A stretch of 64,000 bases of DNA, from assembly GCA_030062745.1 (NCBI GenBank), contig CP099846.1:6693432-6757431 (forward strand). Direction: 5' to 3'. Numbering within the stretch: position 1 is the stretch's first letter; each line of letters opens with the position of its first letter. Shown in pieces: positions 1 to 11,927 of the stretch. This DNA comes from Capitulum mitella (taxonomy: Eukaryota; Arthropoda; Thecostraca; Pollicipedomorpha; Pollicipedidae). The translations under genes were made by a program, and so were the position numbers. Under the pieces are notes generated by a model. The model ran no database searches, had not been told where the DNA came from, and saw only the letters and a list, made by a program, of their open reading frames with translations.

Positions 1-2529
1 ACATTGTTACTGGGAAGCCGTGAGTTCAGCTAAGTGGAGACTACATATCTGGAACCCATGAGGAACAGATGCGACCAATGCCACATCCCCCATGGACTTC
101 CAGTTCATTAGGCCCTGGTTCATTCAACGCGCGTTCCAGCATCGCGGCCATCTTACAACCGGATGAAACGTGTCCAGTCCTGATAATTTCCAGAGGCCGA
201 AAATCATCTGATACAAATGCAAACAACAACCGTAGAGCGAAGTGGAAACACGCCAAACGGCATTCTATTTTGGACACGCGATCCCAGACGACGACAAAAA
301 AAAATGCTCACTTCAACACACCGGCGCCACAGAGTACAACCCAAGCAAGATCCATCCGCAGACTGCCGCATCGAGGTTTGTTTGCATCCCGGGGCGAGAA
401 GTCGGAAGAGCAGCCTATCAGCTCACAACGGCTGTATCCGAGTGCACAATTACATCTGCGGAGCAAAGAGCGACTTGCTCTGCTGACGTCACGCCTCGGT
501 CTCGCGGGTCATCTCCGGGGCCGCGCGTTCGATGACGATTGCGTGCGCCGAGTGAGCGCGCAGGCCGCTGGCGCGCGCTTCTGTGACATCACCGCTTCGA
601 GGCGGCTCGATTATCTGCGACGACCTTTGAGGGCGAACGGAGGGGAGGGCGTGGGCAAAAACCAGCTGTCAGGTGTGACCGATGAGGTCTTGGGCAAAGT
701 CGAGACCGGCGCGGCAAGTGGGACGCCGTCCTACAACTCGGGCCGTTATGCAACAAAGATATGTGGCGCTCTATGGACACGTGCTTGGTACAATGGTTCC
801 AGTTCGTCTCCCACTGGGTTTCACGCTTTGTGGGTGAAAACGGCCTCCCGATTTAAAGGGTTAGCAGGTTTCAGCCACTGCCTGGCTTAAACTGGTTCAA
901 ACCACGGTTTAATCCGGCAGGCCCAAATTAATTTAAGCCACCTAATGGTTTGAACCAGACATCACAGTTTAATTTCAGCTTCTGACGGCTCCCTGTCACG
1001 AAATCATAAAATAAAGTATTAAGGTACCTTATATAAAGACTGCCTTTGGAACTGACTGATCAAGACCAAAACTGTCATTTTCAAAGTTCAGGCCTAACGC
1101 TACATCATTCACTATCTCAAACTGAGCATCCATGACATCACACCTAGACATAAATGCTGAGCCCAACGAATGTGGGAATGCAGACATTCTTCAGAAAATA
1201 ACTCTCTTAATGGATGGCAAGTACATCCACTAATGGAATTACTGATCTTGTTGGGTACTGGGCAGGTGTACCTATCATCACGTGGAAATCCGAAGTGTCT
1301 AAAACCTGAATGGAACAGAAATGCTATCGTTATGAACTGACATTTATCTTCTGCCTTAAAAAAACAACGAACAGAACGCTTGTAAGAAAACGAGAGCACA
1401 AATGCAGAATGCTACAAACAAGAATGCTTAGATACAGGGGATTCACGATACCGGCAGCTTTAACCGTGAACACCGTGATAGCTTGAGATGGCTCTCTGAG
1501 ATGACAAGTTCAGGCCAAACAACTAAAAGACAATGTGCGCTAGATCAGCAGCTCTTCCATGACACCACGTTTCTACCAGGCTTCTGTCAGAGTACCAGGC
1601 TTCCGCAGATGCCTGAAGGGGGCCGGGACACTTAGTTTTTTTGTTAGGCACAAAAGTTAAGGCGGCTTTTCGTGTTCAAACCGATTTAAACTGACTTATA
1701 TTAATAAAACTGTCTGGTATTAATTCAATTTATGCTGGCTTTTTCCCAACCCTGCCGATTTGGCCACCAAAAGATCGACAACGTTACGGAGTGAATGCTG
1801 AGCGCAGGACATCTGCCACTCACAAGCAGACAGAAAGGGACTACGTATGACATCAAATGCGACTAGGGACGGTAGACGCTGACGAGAAACAGCTGCTGTA
1901 GTGAGGACGACGACCACGCCAGCACGAGAACAATGAACGGTCCAGAAGTCGGACCGCGATGAGCAGGAGACAAGCCAGGAACTGCAGAAGTCAACAGACG
2001 ACGCAGGAACCAATACACCGGACGCAAGGAGACCGCAGGGCAGGAGACCACCCTTGCGGACACCAGGCCCCAGATATCCACATTACACCACGCGCCGCCT
2101 GACAAGCAGTTTTCTCACCGAGGCGGCGGACAACACCGTGAAGGTACGACGCTACATTAAGCTCAGCTTAATGCGATACTCCGTCCATCCGACCCTAAAA
2201 GTTTACAACTGAAATGCCACATTCGTAAACAGTGGGCGCTGAACACAGGGCCACACGAGCTGGGTGAAAGATGACGCATCGGGAACTATACAGGACTACG
2301 TAAAGCAAGTATCGGGTACAACCTGACCTCGGTAGCATTCCGAATATCTGGGTGACCTGAAGTCCAAATGTGTTCGTAATCCAGGACCACAAATCTCGGT
2401 GAAACGAAACAAATCGATGGACCTCGGAGCCATCGGACTACAGGGCCGCCGTCCAGCCACCGCAAGCAGCATGAATGGGTCAAACACCCGATACAAGCCC
2501 GGCTTCCACAGCCGGATCACCCCACTCAC
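1..2529. other. No recognisable exon; CpG-rich patch with a CRE palindrome
   Basis: No conserved protein was recognised here on either strand. The remaining exons of the minus-strand gene that begins at 2658 should lie here or beyond the left edge, but none could be supported. Bases 480-780 are CpG-rich and contain a perfect TGACGTCA palindrome (484-491) with TGACATCA about 95 bases further on, so a promoter is possible. The long plus-strand reading frame over 69-890 has no domain or repeat and looks like a by-product of this GC-rich patch. Confidence 0.3.
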
Positions 2530-2658
2530 CTGGATCAGAGTTTGCTGCAGCTTCTGGAACGCCGACGAGTAGGAGGGTGGCGGGAACTGGCCCTTGGTGC
2601 CCGTCTTCTTGTTGTTGGCGGCGTGCGCCGCCGTGGCCGTCTTCTCGCCGGCCGACAT
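2530..2658 (-). CDS. Orphan first coding exon of an unidentified gene
   Basis: On the minus strand an ATG at 2658 opens 43 codons (starting MSAGEKTATAAHAANNKK, then a GQFPPPSYSSAFQKLQ stretch and ending QTLIQ). These end exactly at CAG followed by the strong donor GTGAGT, so the exon stops at 2530 in phase 0. The peptide is Ala/Lys-rich, then has a PPPSY motif and a short amphipathic stretch. No family was recognised. The DNA just upstream (2659-2850) is rich in CpG, as expected for a promoter. A chance reading frame ending on a perfect donor is the alternative. No downstream exon was found. Confidence 0.45.
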
Positions 2659-3202
2659 GTCCGCACCGTTCTAGCGCGCACGACTCGGATCTCGTCTCCG
2701 ATCGCGCACGCCTCGCCAGGAGTCACGCGCGCCGTCTCAGCGCGTCCCGTCCGCGGCTGGCAGGTGTTGGCGTGCCCGCGCCGCACCCATACCGACGCGA
2801 CGCGCAGCGCTCACTGTTCACTGCGCGCTCCGTCCGGACAATCATCGAACGGCCGGCCGTAGCAGCAGCAGACGGCGCTAGAGACATCTATCGGCAAATA
2901 ACACAACTAAAGATTCGCATGGCTGAGAAAAACGAACAGGAAGAAATGAAAACCAGTGTGGAATCTGATCCAGGGGTGTCGATCTGTATTCTTTGAGAGG
3001 TCTCTTGCCCGCCCAATGTTGATTTGGACCCCCCAGTGTTGGTCTGAGCCCCAATACTTCCTGCCGGTACTAAAGGGAAATGAGTAGTAATAGCGGAAGG
3101 AACGGTCGCAATAGATAAGAAATAGGCAGAAAGTAAAGAACCGTCTAAACCAAAGCATCCGTCTATCTTCTTGTGTTCTGTCTACCTATCTATCCACTTA
3201 TC

Positions 3203-3244
<42 letters not shown>

Positions 3245-3266
3245 TACATATGTATATTATATGTAT

Positions 3267-3300
<34 letters not shown>

Positions 3301-3310
3301 ACATGTATAC
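3203..3310. repeat. TA/GTATAT microsatellite
   Basis: About 100 bases of almost pure alternating TA with interspersed GTATAT and ACATAT units. It is a simple-sequence repeat; the reading frame across it has no meaning. Confidence 0.95.
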
Positions 3311-6300
3311 GAATGGGAATAAATGCATTTTCTGGGAAATACTAACAAAAAACTAGTAGATTTCCGTTAGCCAAAATAAAGTGGGTTAAATCCGCTGAGA
3401 AACCTACATTTCGGGATGGCTTCGGCTGTAGGGCTCTCGGCACGCCTCCCCCCTAATCACGTGTAAAATTTACCTTTGGTCTGATCGAATTAGAACATAC
3501 GACACTGCGCAATCACAGGCAGAGCTCTTCGAGAATAAAAATCATACGAGAGTGACCGAGAAAGAATGTAGGACTTCACGTACCTGGCCATGGCAATGCA
3601 AGTGTACGCAAGACGGAAGAGTCGGCTCCCGCGTGCTACTGGTCTGCTGTTCACGCCAGGACGTCGCGGACACGACGTCCGAACTGAAATCGTCGTATGG
3701 CGTCGCAGACAGCAAGTGGCGACAACATTGCGTGTGGATCCGGCGAGCACGCGACAGCAGCTGCGTCCGGCGGTGTCGGCGGTGGAACGAAAGAGAACCA
3801 AGCGCACAGATAAGGGCATGACCGTCCCCGCTAATCTCTGTTCCCCGCTCCAACTCCGGCGGAAATCATTAGCTCCCCCGCGCCGACGCCGGCCGACAAA
3901 GACCGGGCGTCGGCCAGGGGACCACGCCGTTGCGCCTGCGCGTTCTCGTGAGAGCGCGCCTGACTGGGGCGGCGGCTACATAGGGTGTGTCGGTCGAGGG
4001 TTAAGCTCGGATAGTTATCCGGAATCGTGCAAAATTTTCCGGAATCGGGTTCGGCAGCACTAAAACAGGTAATCATCCGGGAAAATGTTCCATGATGAGG
4101 GAGAATATCGAAGAATTTTCAGAGCATGGTCGGGACGAAGAATCAATCTTTCGCCGCTGTGCATAGTGGTGACCGGTAGTACGGCGTGGCTGTCCGTGAC
4201 GCACGAAAATCCCGTCATCATCACAACTTTATCCACGTATGTTTTTATCCACGCATGTTTTGTTTTTATCCACTACATGTTTTTCTGAATGCAAGTACAT
4301 ACTGTGCCGTCAGATTCACATCGAACGCGCACAAATTCCACTGTTTTTTTATAGTTTTTCATTAAATCATTGACGGGAACCCTTGGTACAACCGAACAGA
4401 ACGGATGACACCAACGGAACCAACATCATCGTGGTGTATCTGCCAGCAGCACCTGGCTTTGTATGACTTTGCCTCTGACCACGGGCAGCAGACGGCGTGA
4501 GGGTTGCAAGGGAAGCTGCCCCGCGCAATTCTTGAAATTTCGCATCGACGCTAAATGTTGCATGGCGGGAAATGACTTCAGTTTTACCCGCAATCCTGAA
4601 AACGTTCCACCATTATTAGACCCGACAATTTACATGACTCACGATCAGCATCCAGCTAATACTGGAAAAAAGAAACAGCATACTGTCTGATCGGATTCAC
4701 GGGGAACAGCGTCGTTTTTTCTTCAAAAGTACTGGTGGGGCTCAAATGGGTTTACGGCCATTTTTCAGTCACCGCTAATAGATCCCATGTTAGAATCTTA
4801 CAACGTTGTATGCCGTTAGCGCTTCGCCAAATGTAGAAAAACGACATTCACGGTTCCAGGATTTCGAGACAGCCCGCAGACTGTTCCGGAAGGGGTAACC
4901 CACGTGGAGCCCGAATTTCCCATGAAGCTGACGTTTTCATAAGTTTCACAAAAGGTGTTCGAAAGCGGGTTCCGGGTCTCTAACTGCCGCGGGACCGCCG
5001 TTGAATGCCTTAAGTGGTACAGGCTTGAAGGTGAAAGAAGCCATTATCTCGGACTATGGGACTTTCTGCTTATTTCGGCGATCGTTTAGTCTCAATGTCG
5101 GCGACCAATCACCTCTCCAAATCACGCCGAAGCCGTCAAGCAGTGACATAGCCAGAAGGGTTGCGGAGGTGCATTATGAACATCTGACATTTGCCACCCA
5201 CGTATATAGAAAAACAAAGCCAAATATTTCAGTAGCGAGTGGAGATCCACGCATACTACGTTTTGTTTGATAAATCTCCCAACCGTTGAGGCATGCTCAT
5301 TACACAGAAGTGAACCAGCGTTGCGGTAAACGAAGCCAGCTTGTCCACTTGGCGGGCTGGCGGGTTGATTGATAACCGTACGAGCCGTGGGAGCAATAAT
5401 ATATTGACACCGATCTTGAGTTCCATGTATCCCTGACTGTACGTCAATGTTCTACCCATGGAGGTCCGCGTAGTTTTCAAGGGCCCCTCAGTGTTGTGCC
5501 TCTTCCTGCATTCTTTGGGACTACCAGAAATCTCTGGCTTCGCCAATGATGGGAACCATTTTGACTCGTGTTCAAAATACCCCTTTGAAACCTTGTTTTT
5601 TGTCAAAGTATTTGAGCTGTGTTCTACATGCATGCGAGCCCGGTAAAGACATTTGAAACATTTGCTTTTGGAATGCAGTCAGGGACGGTGGATTGCATTT
5701 TCGGCTGGGGGGGGGGGGGCAAGCTCTGTCGGATCAATGACCGAGCTCATTTGGGTTGCCTTCTTCCCCCATCCCGAAAAAAATAACTGAACTTCGTTCT
5801 TTTTGTTATCGCCCAGTTTTTCTTTAAATAAGCAAACCATTTTCCCAGGTTTTGGCGCTAGTGTATACTTGTGTTCTCCAAAATGAGTGGATTTTTCTAT
5901 TCAGGTCTGTACCCATTGCTATTTTCCAGGTCTTTGCCCTTGGGCATCCATCTACATAATGGCGAATGATGCAAACTTCTGCTTGTTATTATGTTTGCGT
6001 TTACACCACGAGCTCAACATTATTATAACAAACATTTGCAAACGGTTGAAAGGCAGTTTCCTCCCACAACATCAAATTATAACTCGATGCTTAGTAACAA
6101 AGTTCTTTCAGACTATCATACAAGAACGAAATCATTATCTTAAGCACTTGCCAAAGAAGCTTTGCGTGTCCCCCAAACACACATAATGCAACAATGCTAG
6201 CGCCAAATCTCTGACATAACGGACCAGGGGCGTAGCCAAGATTCCGCTCATGGGGGACCAAATCGGATCAAGGGGACCCTCGAAACCAATGGGAGCCCTC

Positions 6301-6659
6301 GCCAAGGGCGGATACAGGATTTCGCTAAGGCGGGGGGAGGGGGTTGGAGGCAAATGGTCAGCGTATTTTTGGCCCCTTAGATATGAAAAATGATGTAATT
6401 CTGCTTTTTACGATACAAAATAACCGAAAAAATTCAAACGCGTCATGTTATTTGAGAAAATTCTGCGTTTGTTTCAGAACAAAGTGCCCGAAATATGACA
6501 AAAACGGTGAGATTTTAGGAGGCTCCGTCCCTACCTTCATTTGAAATGTGTCTGTATCTGGTCCAGGAGCCCGTCTGGCCCACCCCCACCCCAATCCCGT
6601 AGCTTCTGGATTTTTTTTTAGTTTAGGTTAGTTTAGTTTAGTCTACTTTAGTTTAGGTC

Positions 6660-8440
6660 AGCTTGGTTTAGGTTCCCTCTTGCAGCTATAGGGGCACTTT
6701 TGGTGGTCTCGGGCCGTCTGCCGTGCCAGGATCCTCTAATGGTCTCAGGTTCCTTTAACAGTTTCACGTGTCCCGCGGGACGTCTCAAGCACTCCTTTGG
6801 CAGTTTTAGGAGCACCTCGGACAGTCTCAGGGACCCATCTGGCATTTTCAGGGACGCTTAAACCATCTCGGATTCCTTCCTGTCGTCCCTGGGACGTTTT
6901 TGCCGTCTAAGGAGCCCCTCAGGCACTAAAAAGGGTCTTGTGTAAGTCTCTACTGTGACAGGGGCGCCTCTTGCAATCGTCTAAGTCCTTTGGCCCTTTC
7001 AGGAGCAGTCTGGACGTCTCAAGGTCAAGGTCTAGTTTCAGGGGCCCCTCTGGTCGTCTCAGTGACCCCTATTGCTAGAGGCTTCTAGTTAGCAATCTCG
7101 AAGGTCCCTCTCTAGCAGTCTCAGTGGACCGCCTGCGGTCCTAGATACCCCTGTTATCGTCTCGAGGAAACATTTTTGCCATCTCAGGGGCCCTCTGGCA
7201 GTTACAAAAGACCTTTTGGCAATTTCAGGGCCCCTGTGCAGTGTCATAGACCCTCTGAACGACCCCGGTGGTCCCAATGGCTGTATCAAGGGTCTTCCTA
7301 TGTCACATGTGGTACATCTGACAGTCTTTTAGGACCCCTCTAGCCGCAACAACTCTAGCCGTTTTGTTGGCGCTTCGTGGGCCTCGCTTGCTGTGTCAGG
7401 GGGATCTTGCCCGTGCCAGGAGCCCGCTTATTACACTCGGGAACTCTCTGGCCGTCCAGCGCTCCCATAAAGCCCAAATTCCGTCTCAGAGGCACTTTTC
7501 TTTCCGTCGCAGATGCTTCTCTGGCAATGTTAGCGGTCCCATGAACCCTCTGCCGTGTTGGGGCCCCTTGCAGTCTCAGGGGCCCTCGAAGAGTTTCAAG
7601 GGCCCTTCTTTCTTTCTTAGGGGTCATCTTACCGTGTCAGGGTCTCATTAACCCTCCCGGATACCTTCTGACTACATCAAGAGCCTTCAGCTTTTCACTC
7701 ACAGGGGCCCCCTAGGGACTCAGTCCTCATCTTGGCCGTCTCATGGGCCCTATGAGCCATCTGGCGGTCTCGGGGACAGTCTACCGTGTTGGAACCCTGT
7801 TGTGGTCTCAGAGGCCCTTTGGGAGCTTCAGGGACCCTCTATGCGTTTTAGAGGTCATCTAGCCCTCCAGGAGGCCTCTCTGACTGCATCAAGAGCCCGT
7901 CAGGTTTTTATAGAGACCCCGTGAAGCTCATACGGGGCCCCTTCGGGGCTCCTTTTAAGTCTGACAGAGGCCCCTCCTCAGTCCTCAGGGGGGAGGGGGC
8001 GGTCACCCCAATTGGTCTCCCTCTGGATCTGCGCCTGGCCCTCGTAATCAGTGGGGCCCCATGTGGTTAAAATTACTGTCGGTTTGTAAAGGTGCCTCGC
8101 TGAAGTGTAAACGGGCCCATGCTCACCTGTAAAGACGCTCCTGGCGACCTGGCGGGTGCCTGTTACAGGTCGACAGGGGCATCTTTACAGGAAAGCAGGG
8201 GCTCCTGAATGATGGTTTAGGGGCATCTGTTGGCCAGGGGGGGGGAGGGGGTCACTGCCTGTCTGTAGAGGGCACCGTATCTGTCTATAATGGGCCTCTG
8301 TCGACCTCTGGAGGCAGGGGCAGGTCCCTTTTTCCAGACCGAAAGGAGGTTCCTTCAGAGGCTGGCAGGGTCCTTCATGGGTCTACAGCGGGCCCTCCTC
8401 AAACAAGCAGTGAATTCCGCTGCAAGCTAGCAGGGGCCCC
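6660..8440. repeat. Strongly decayed short-unit satellite
   Basis: For about 1.8 kb the sequence keeps returning to variants of CTCAGGGGCCCCTCTGGC and GGCAGTCTCAGGG, with roughly 20 to 35 bases between returns and many indels. The 5' edge is a TTTAG/TTTAGG-rich stretch (6618-6675). From about 8040 the motif shifts to variants of TGTAAAG with GGGCCCC and CTGGCAGGGG. The period is too degraded to fix by eye. Runs such as GGCCCCT explain why short reading frames appear on both strands. Confidence 0.7.
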
Positions 8441-8764
8441 TAAACGCTTATTCAGACCAGGGGCTTCTCTTCACAGCACAAAGCCTCCTTGTATATTTGG
8501 AGTACGTTTCCTTTCGGTTCGTGCATCAATTTTTTTGTAGCGTAAGGCTGATTTTGTGCGATTTTGCTTGGTGCAGTGACCGAAATTTCTGGGGGGGCAA
8601 AAACATAGTTTTGCCCCCCCGGCCTGACGACTGGGGGGGGGGGCGGCCGCTTCTCCTGCCCCCCTTTTCCGCCGTCGCTGACTGCAGCCCCAGTCCTTCT
8701 GGTTAAACCGGATGAAGTGTTGGCACAAATGGCAAGAAATTGGGTAAAAAACGCGATGTGTCTT

Positions 8765-9038
8765 TGCATACGTCTGCTCTATGTGTAAGGCAAGTGGAAA
8801 ATTAACACCTAATTACAGACTAAAAACACTGTATCGAAGGACAATGGGAGTTCCAATGATTCACTGATCATCATCAACGTAATTGCGCCACATTTATTTC
8901 TTGCATGCGTCTGCTCTATGTGTAAGGCAAGTGGTAAATTAACACCTCATTACAGACTAAAAATACTGTACCGAAGGACAATGGGAGTTCCAATGATTCA
9001 CTGATCATCATCAACGTAATTCCGCCACATTTATTTCT
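8765..9038. repeat. Two-copy tandem duplication, 137-bp unit
   Basis: Units at 8765-8901 and 8902-9038 match almost base for base. Both contain GCTCTATGTGTAAGGCAAG, GACAATGGGAGTTCCAATG and TCATCATCAACGTAATT, differing at a handful of sites. The close similarity implies a recent duplication compared with the decayed satellite next to it. No coding content was seen. Confidence 0.95.
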
Positions 9039-11927
9039 TGTCATGTCTGGTCTAAACCGACACCGAAGTGATCCAAATCCGAGGAGAAATAAGGATTTAT
9101 GGGTACTTTAGGTTCCGCCAAATGGGGTGGCTGGATCCGCGAACGGTTTGCCGCCATCCTGAAATAGCTTCCGCCGCCCCTGCCCTGGATCCGCCAGTGG
9201 GCACCAACCACTAAGACATCTAGATTGACGATGTCCTTGAAAAAGATGTCAGGGCGTAGGAGCGAGGATGCCGGAAGCGAGATCCCCACTTTTTTGAAAT
9301 TTAACACTGACTCTATGAGCGTTGACTGGAATGAATTGACCCAAAATGCTTCAATGCTCAATCAATCAATCAATCAATGCTCCCCCCCAACTGTGGAGTT
9401 CTCGCGCCCCTCCATGGGAGCATCCGGAAGTGTGGGGAAAGGCCAGACATTTTTTCCTATAGGGCTAATGTCAAATTTCCCCAAAAGTTTGGCCATGGTC
9501 TCTCCTGCCCGACCCCCTACTCCTACGCCCATGAGTCACTCATACGTTGGCCACGGCCAGAACCATAAAGCCACACCCTATGCCATGGTGCGTCTGAGAT
9601 CCCGGGTGATGGGAAGGTCTAGACCCCCATTTCGCAGAGTTTTCGACATTATCCCTTCGACCACTGAAATATAAAAGTAAAAATAAAAACCACAAAAAGA
9701 AACGATCTAGTTGGTTGGTTGGTTATTGGGGCCTAGGGGCGCACCGACAAAAGAAACGATCTAAAACCATAGTCAGGCTCCCTGCAATAATTACACGAAC
9801 ACGCAACCATACCCTAACCGTAAACGCCGCAACTCGTCGTGACAGCTGATCGCAATCGCCTAGGACCAGCGGTAGAAAAAACCGATCACGGTGATTTCGA
9901 GATTTTTGGTCGTACCTAGGCCGGCACAGTCATTCCGGCATTACTAGTACAACTAGTTAAAAAAGCTATTTAAAAGGCACCGTTAAAATGTCCTTTAGTG
10001 AGTTAATAACAAAATAATACTAGAATTTGTATTACATTTATTACAAATGCTCTGGGGATTTTTCTGCTTCAACGCCATGCTTCAATACAAACAAATTTGG
10101 TGATTGTTTTGTGCTCTGCGATAGGATTTTGGTATCGAATGTGTAGCAGTATGGCATAACATTTTGGTACCATCTATCATGATATTTTCTTGTGATGCGA
10201 AACTGTAGCTAACGTCTAAATGGGGCTTGCTAGGATGTAGAAACCACTGCGAAACCACCCCTTGAATTCCCGCTCAGTCAGCGACACACTTCGGTCACAT
10301 CGGCTACGACATAACGCCTGAAATTTGCGCAGTGGCGGTGGAGCCTCTCCAGAGATGGGGAGCAAGCCAATTTTTTAACTTGTTTCTTTCCATGCAACGC
10401 TGTAGGGTAAATGTTAAATTTCGACCGGAGATGGGACAGCTGCCCCCCCCCTTCCCCCCGTATCCACCGCTATTGGACTTACGTCTTACAAGTCAGATAC
10501 CACTCGGATGGAACGTGTTGTCTAGACAAAGCTTAGGACAGTGTTAAAGCCTCACTCCAAGTCACATCATGACTTTGGTCGCAATTCCACTGCTTTGTCA
10601 AAATTCCCTGGGACGTTTTTTCCCAACCACTTCATTCGCGAGTCGTAGCGACTGGCTCATTTGAAAGGCTACGTGCTGTTGCCGACCCCTGACACCTTTT
10701 ATGCAAAGGTCATGACATGGTCATGACCTCAGGCTCGGGCCAAACTCTCCGGTACCGTTATCATAATCATTGTACGTTTCGTTGCTAGCAGGAAAAGATC
10801 ATGACCGGGAGTCATTTAATATTGGAGCGAAACACTTGTACGTTCAGTATTTGAGACATTTTCTGTCGCCGTGGATTTTGCCTGGTTGCAAATGTTCTTA
10901 CTATGCAAGGTCAAGGTCAGGTAGTACCTGCATCAGAAAATGCGTCGTTTAGTTGACTTTCAGAAGACGTTATTATGTGCCGATGTTTTTTATCCGAGGC
11001 CAGGGACAGGACCTGACTGGAAAATGCATTGCATTCCCAGTGAGTCAGGAATTTGACTCGTTATATTTGATACGATTTCATAAGTGGCGTTTGATATTTG
11101 TAGGTTAGGTGTCCCAGACGTCCTGTCGTCGCCCGTCTCGCCATACGAAAACAGTATTTTACCTACAATAAAACCGTCGCCCAAACTACGGCTCGGTCGC
11201 GTCGTGGTCAAAACGGCCCACGGATGACCACATTGTCATCTGGTTCAGTGCGTGGGGAGGAATTGCTCCAGTTTGGGTCCACTTGGGCTGCGGGTCCGAA
11301 TTCTGCACAATCAAACTTTGTTACCGCTTGGGATAGATCGTGATCGGAGCACCGTCCATTTCGAATGCTCAAATGCAGTTTATAAAAAAACAACGGTAAA
11401 CAGACCACTCCCGGAATTTCATCCATTCAGCTGAAGAACTAACTGGCAGTATTTTAGAACGCATTTGTCTTGAGACTTTGTTTCTCACCATCAGTCGAGT
11501 GCTTTTGTTTTTTTTGCATTCTGTTTTTTCAGCTCACAACAAAGCACAGAACAGTGGGATGGAAACCCATTTTATCGAGAAGGCAGTTTTGATTCCCATT
11601 GACTGTGCACCCATGCATGCCAGATTTGTTGCGAACTGGTACTATTTACGCCCTCTCGTTCCCGTTAACTGATCCATTGATCACTATTGCGCGATGTAGC
11701 TGAAGACTGTAATCAGTAAAATCCGGTGATTTTCCATGTCCGTAAGCTAGAAAAGAATGATTTGACGTGTCTTGACCGTGTGCCTCTGGATAACTTCAGT
11801 TTGATCTTTCCAGGTCTCGTTGTTGTTGGGTCGCCCCATTTCTAAGCCTATAAATTTCAGAAGATCCGGCCTTTTCGCCCGCCGAGCTTATCAGGTTGGA
11901 TTCCGTACGTGCCGCCTCGTGTCGATC

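Larger units (their letters stand above)
2659..11813. other. Gene-free stretch with decayed repeats
   Basis: No conserved protein or RNA gene was recognised over these 9 kb. The first 250 bases are CpG-rich and may be the promoter of the minus-strand exon ending at 2658. The rest holds a dinucleotide repeat, long G runs (for example at about 5708-5720 and 8631-8642), a decayed satellite, a tandem duplication and short TCAA and TTGG runs near 9362 and 9709; the larger ones are listed separately. Reading frames here are short and carry no recognisable domain. Confidence 0.5.

Noticed and set aside
69-890. 273-codon plus-strand reading frame
   Set aside because: No domain, no repeats, no splice logic and biased composition. 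It overlaps a CpG-rich patch where stop codons are rare.
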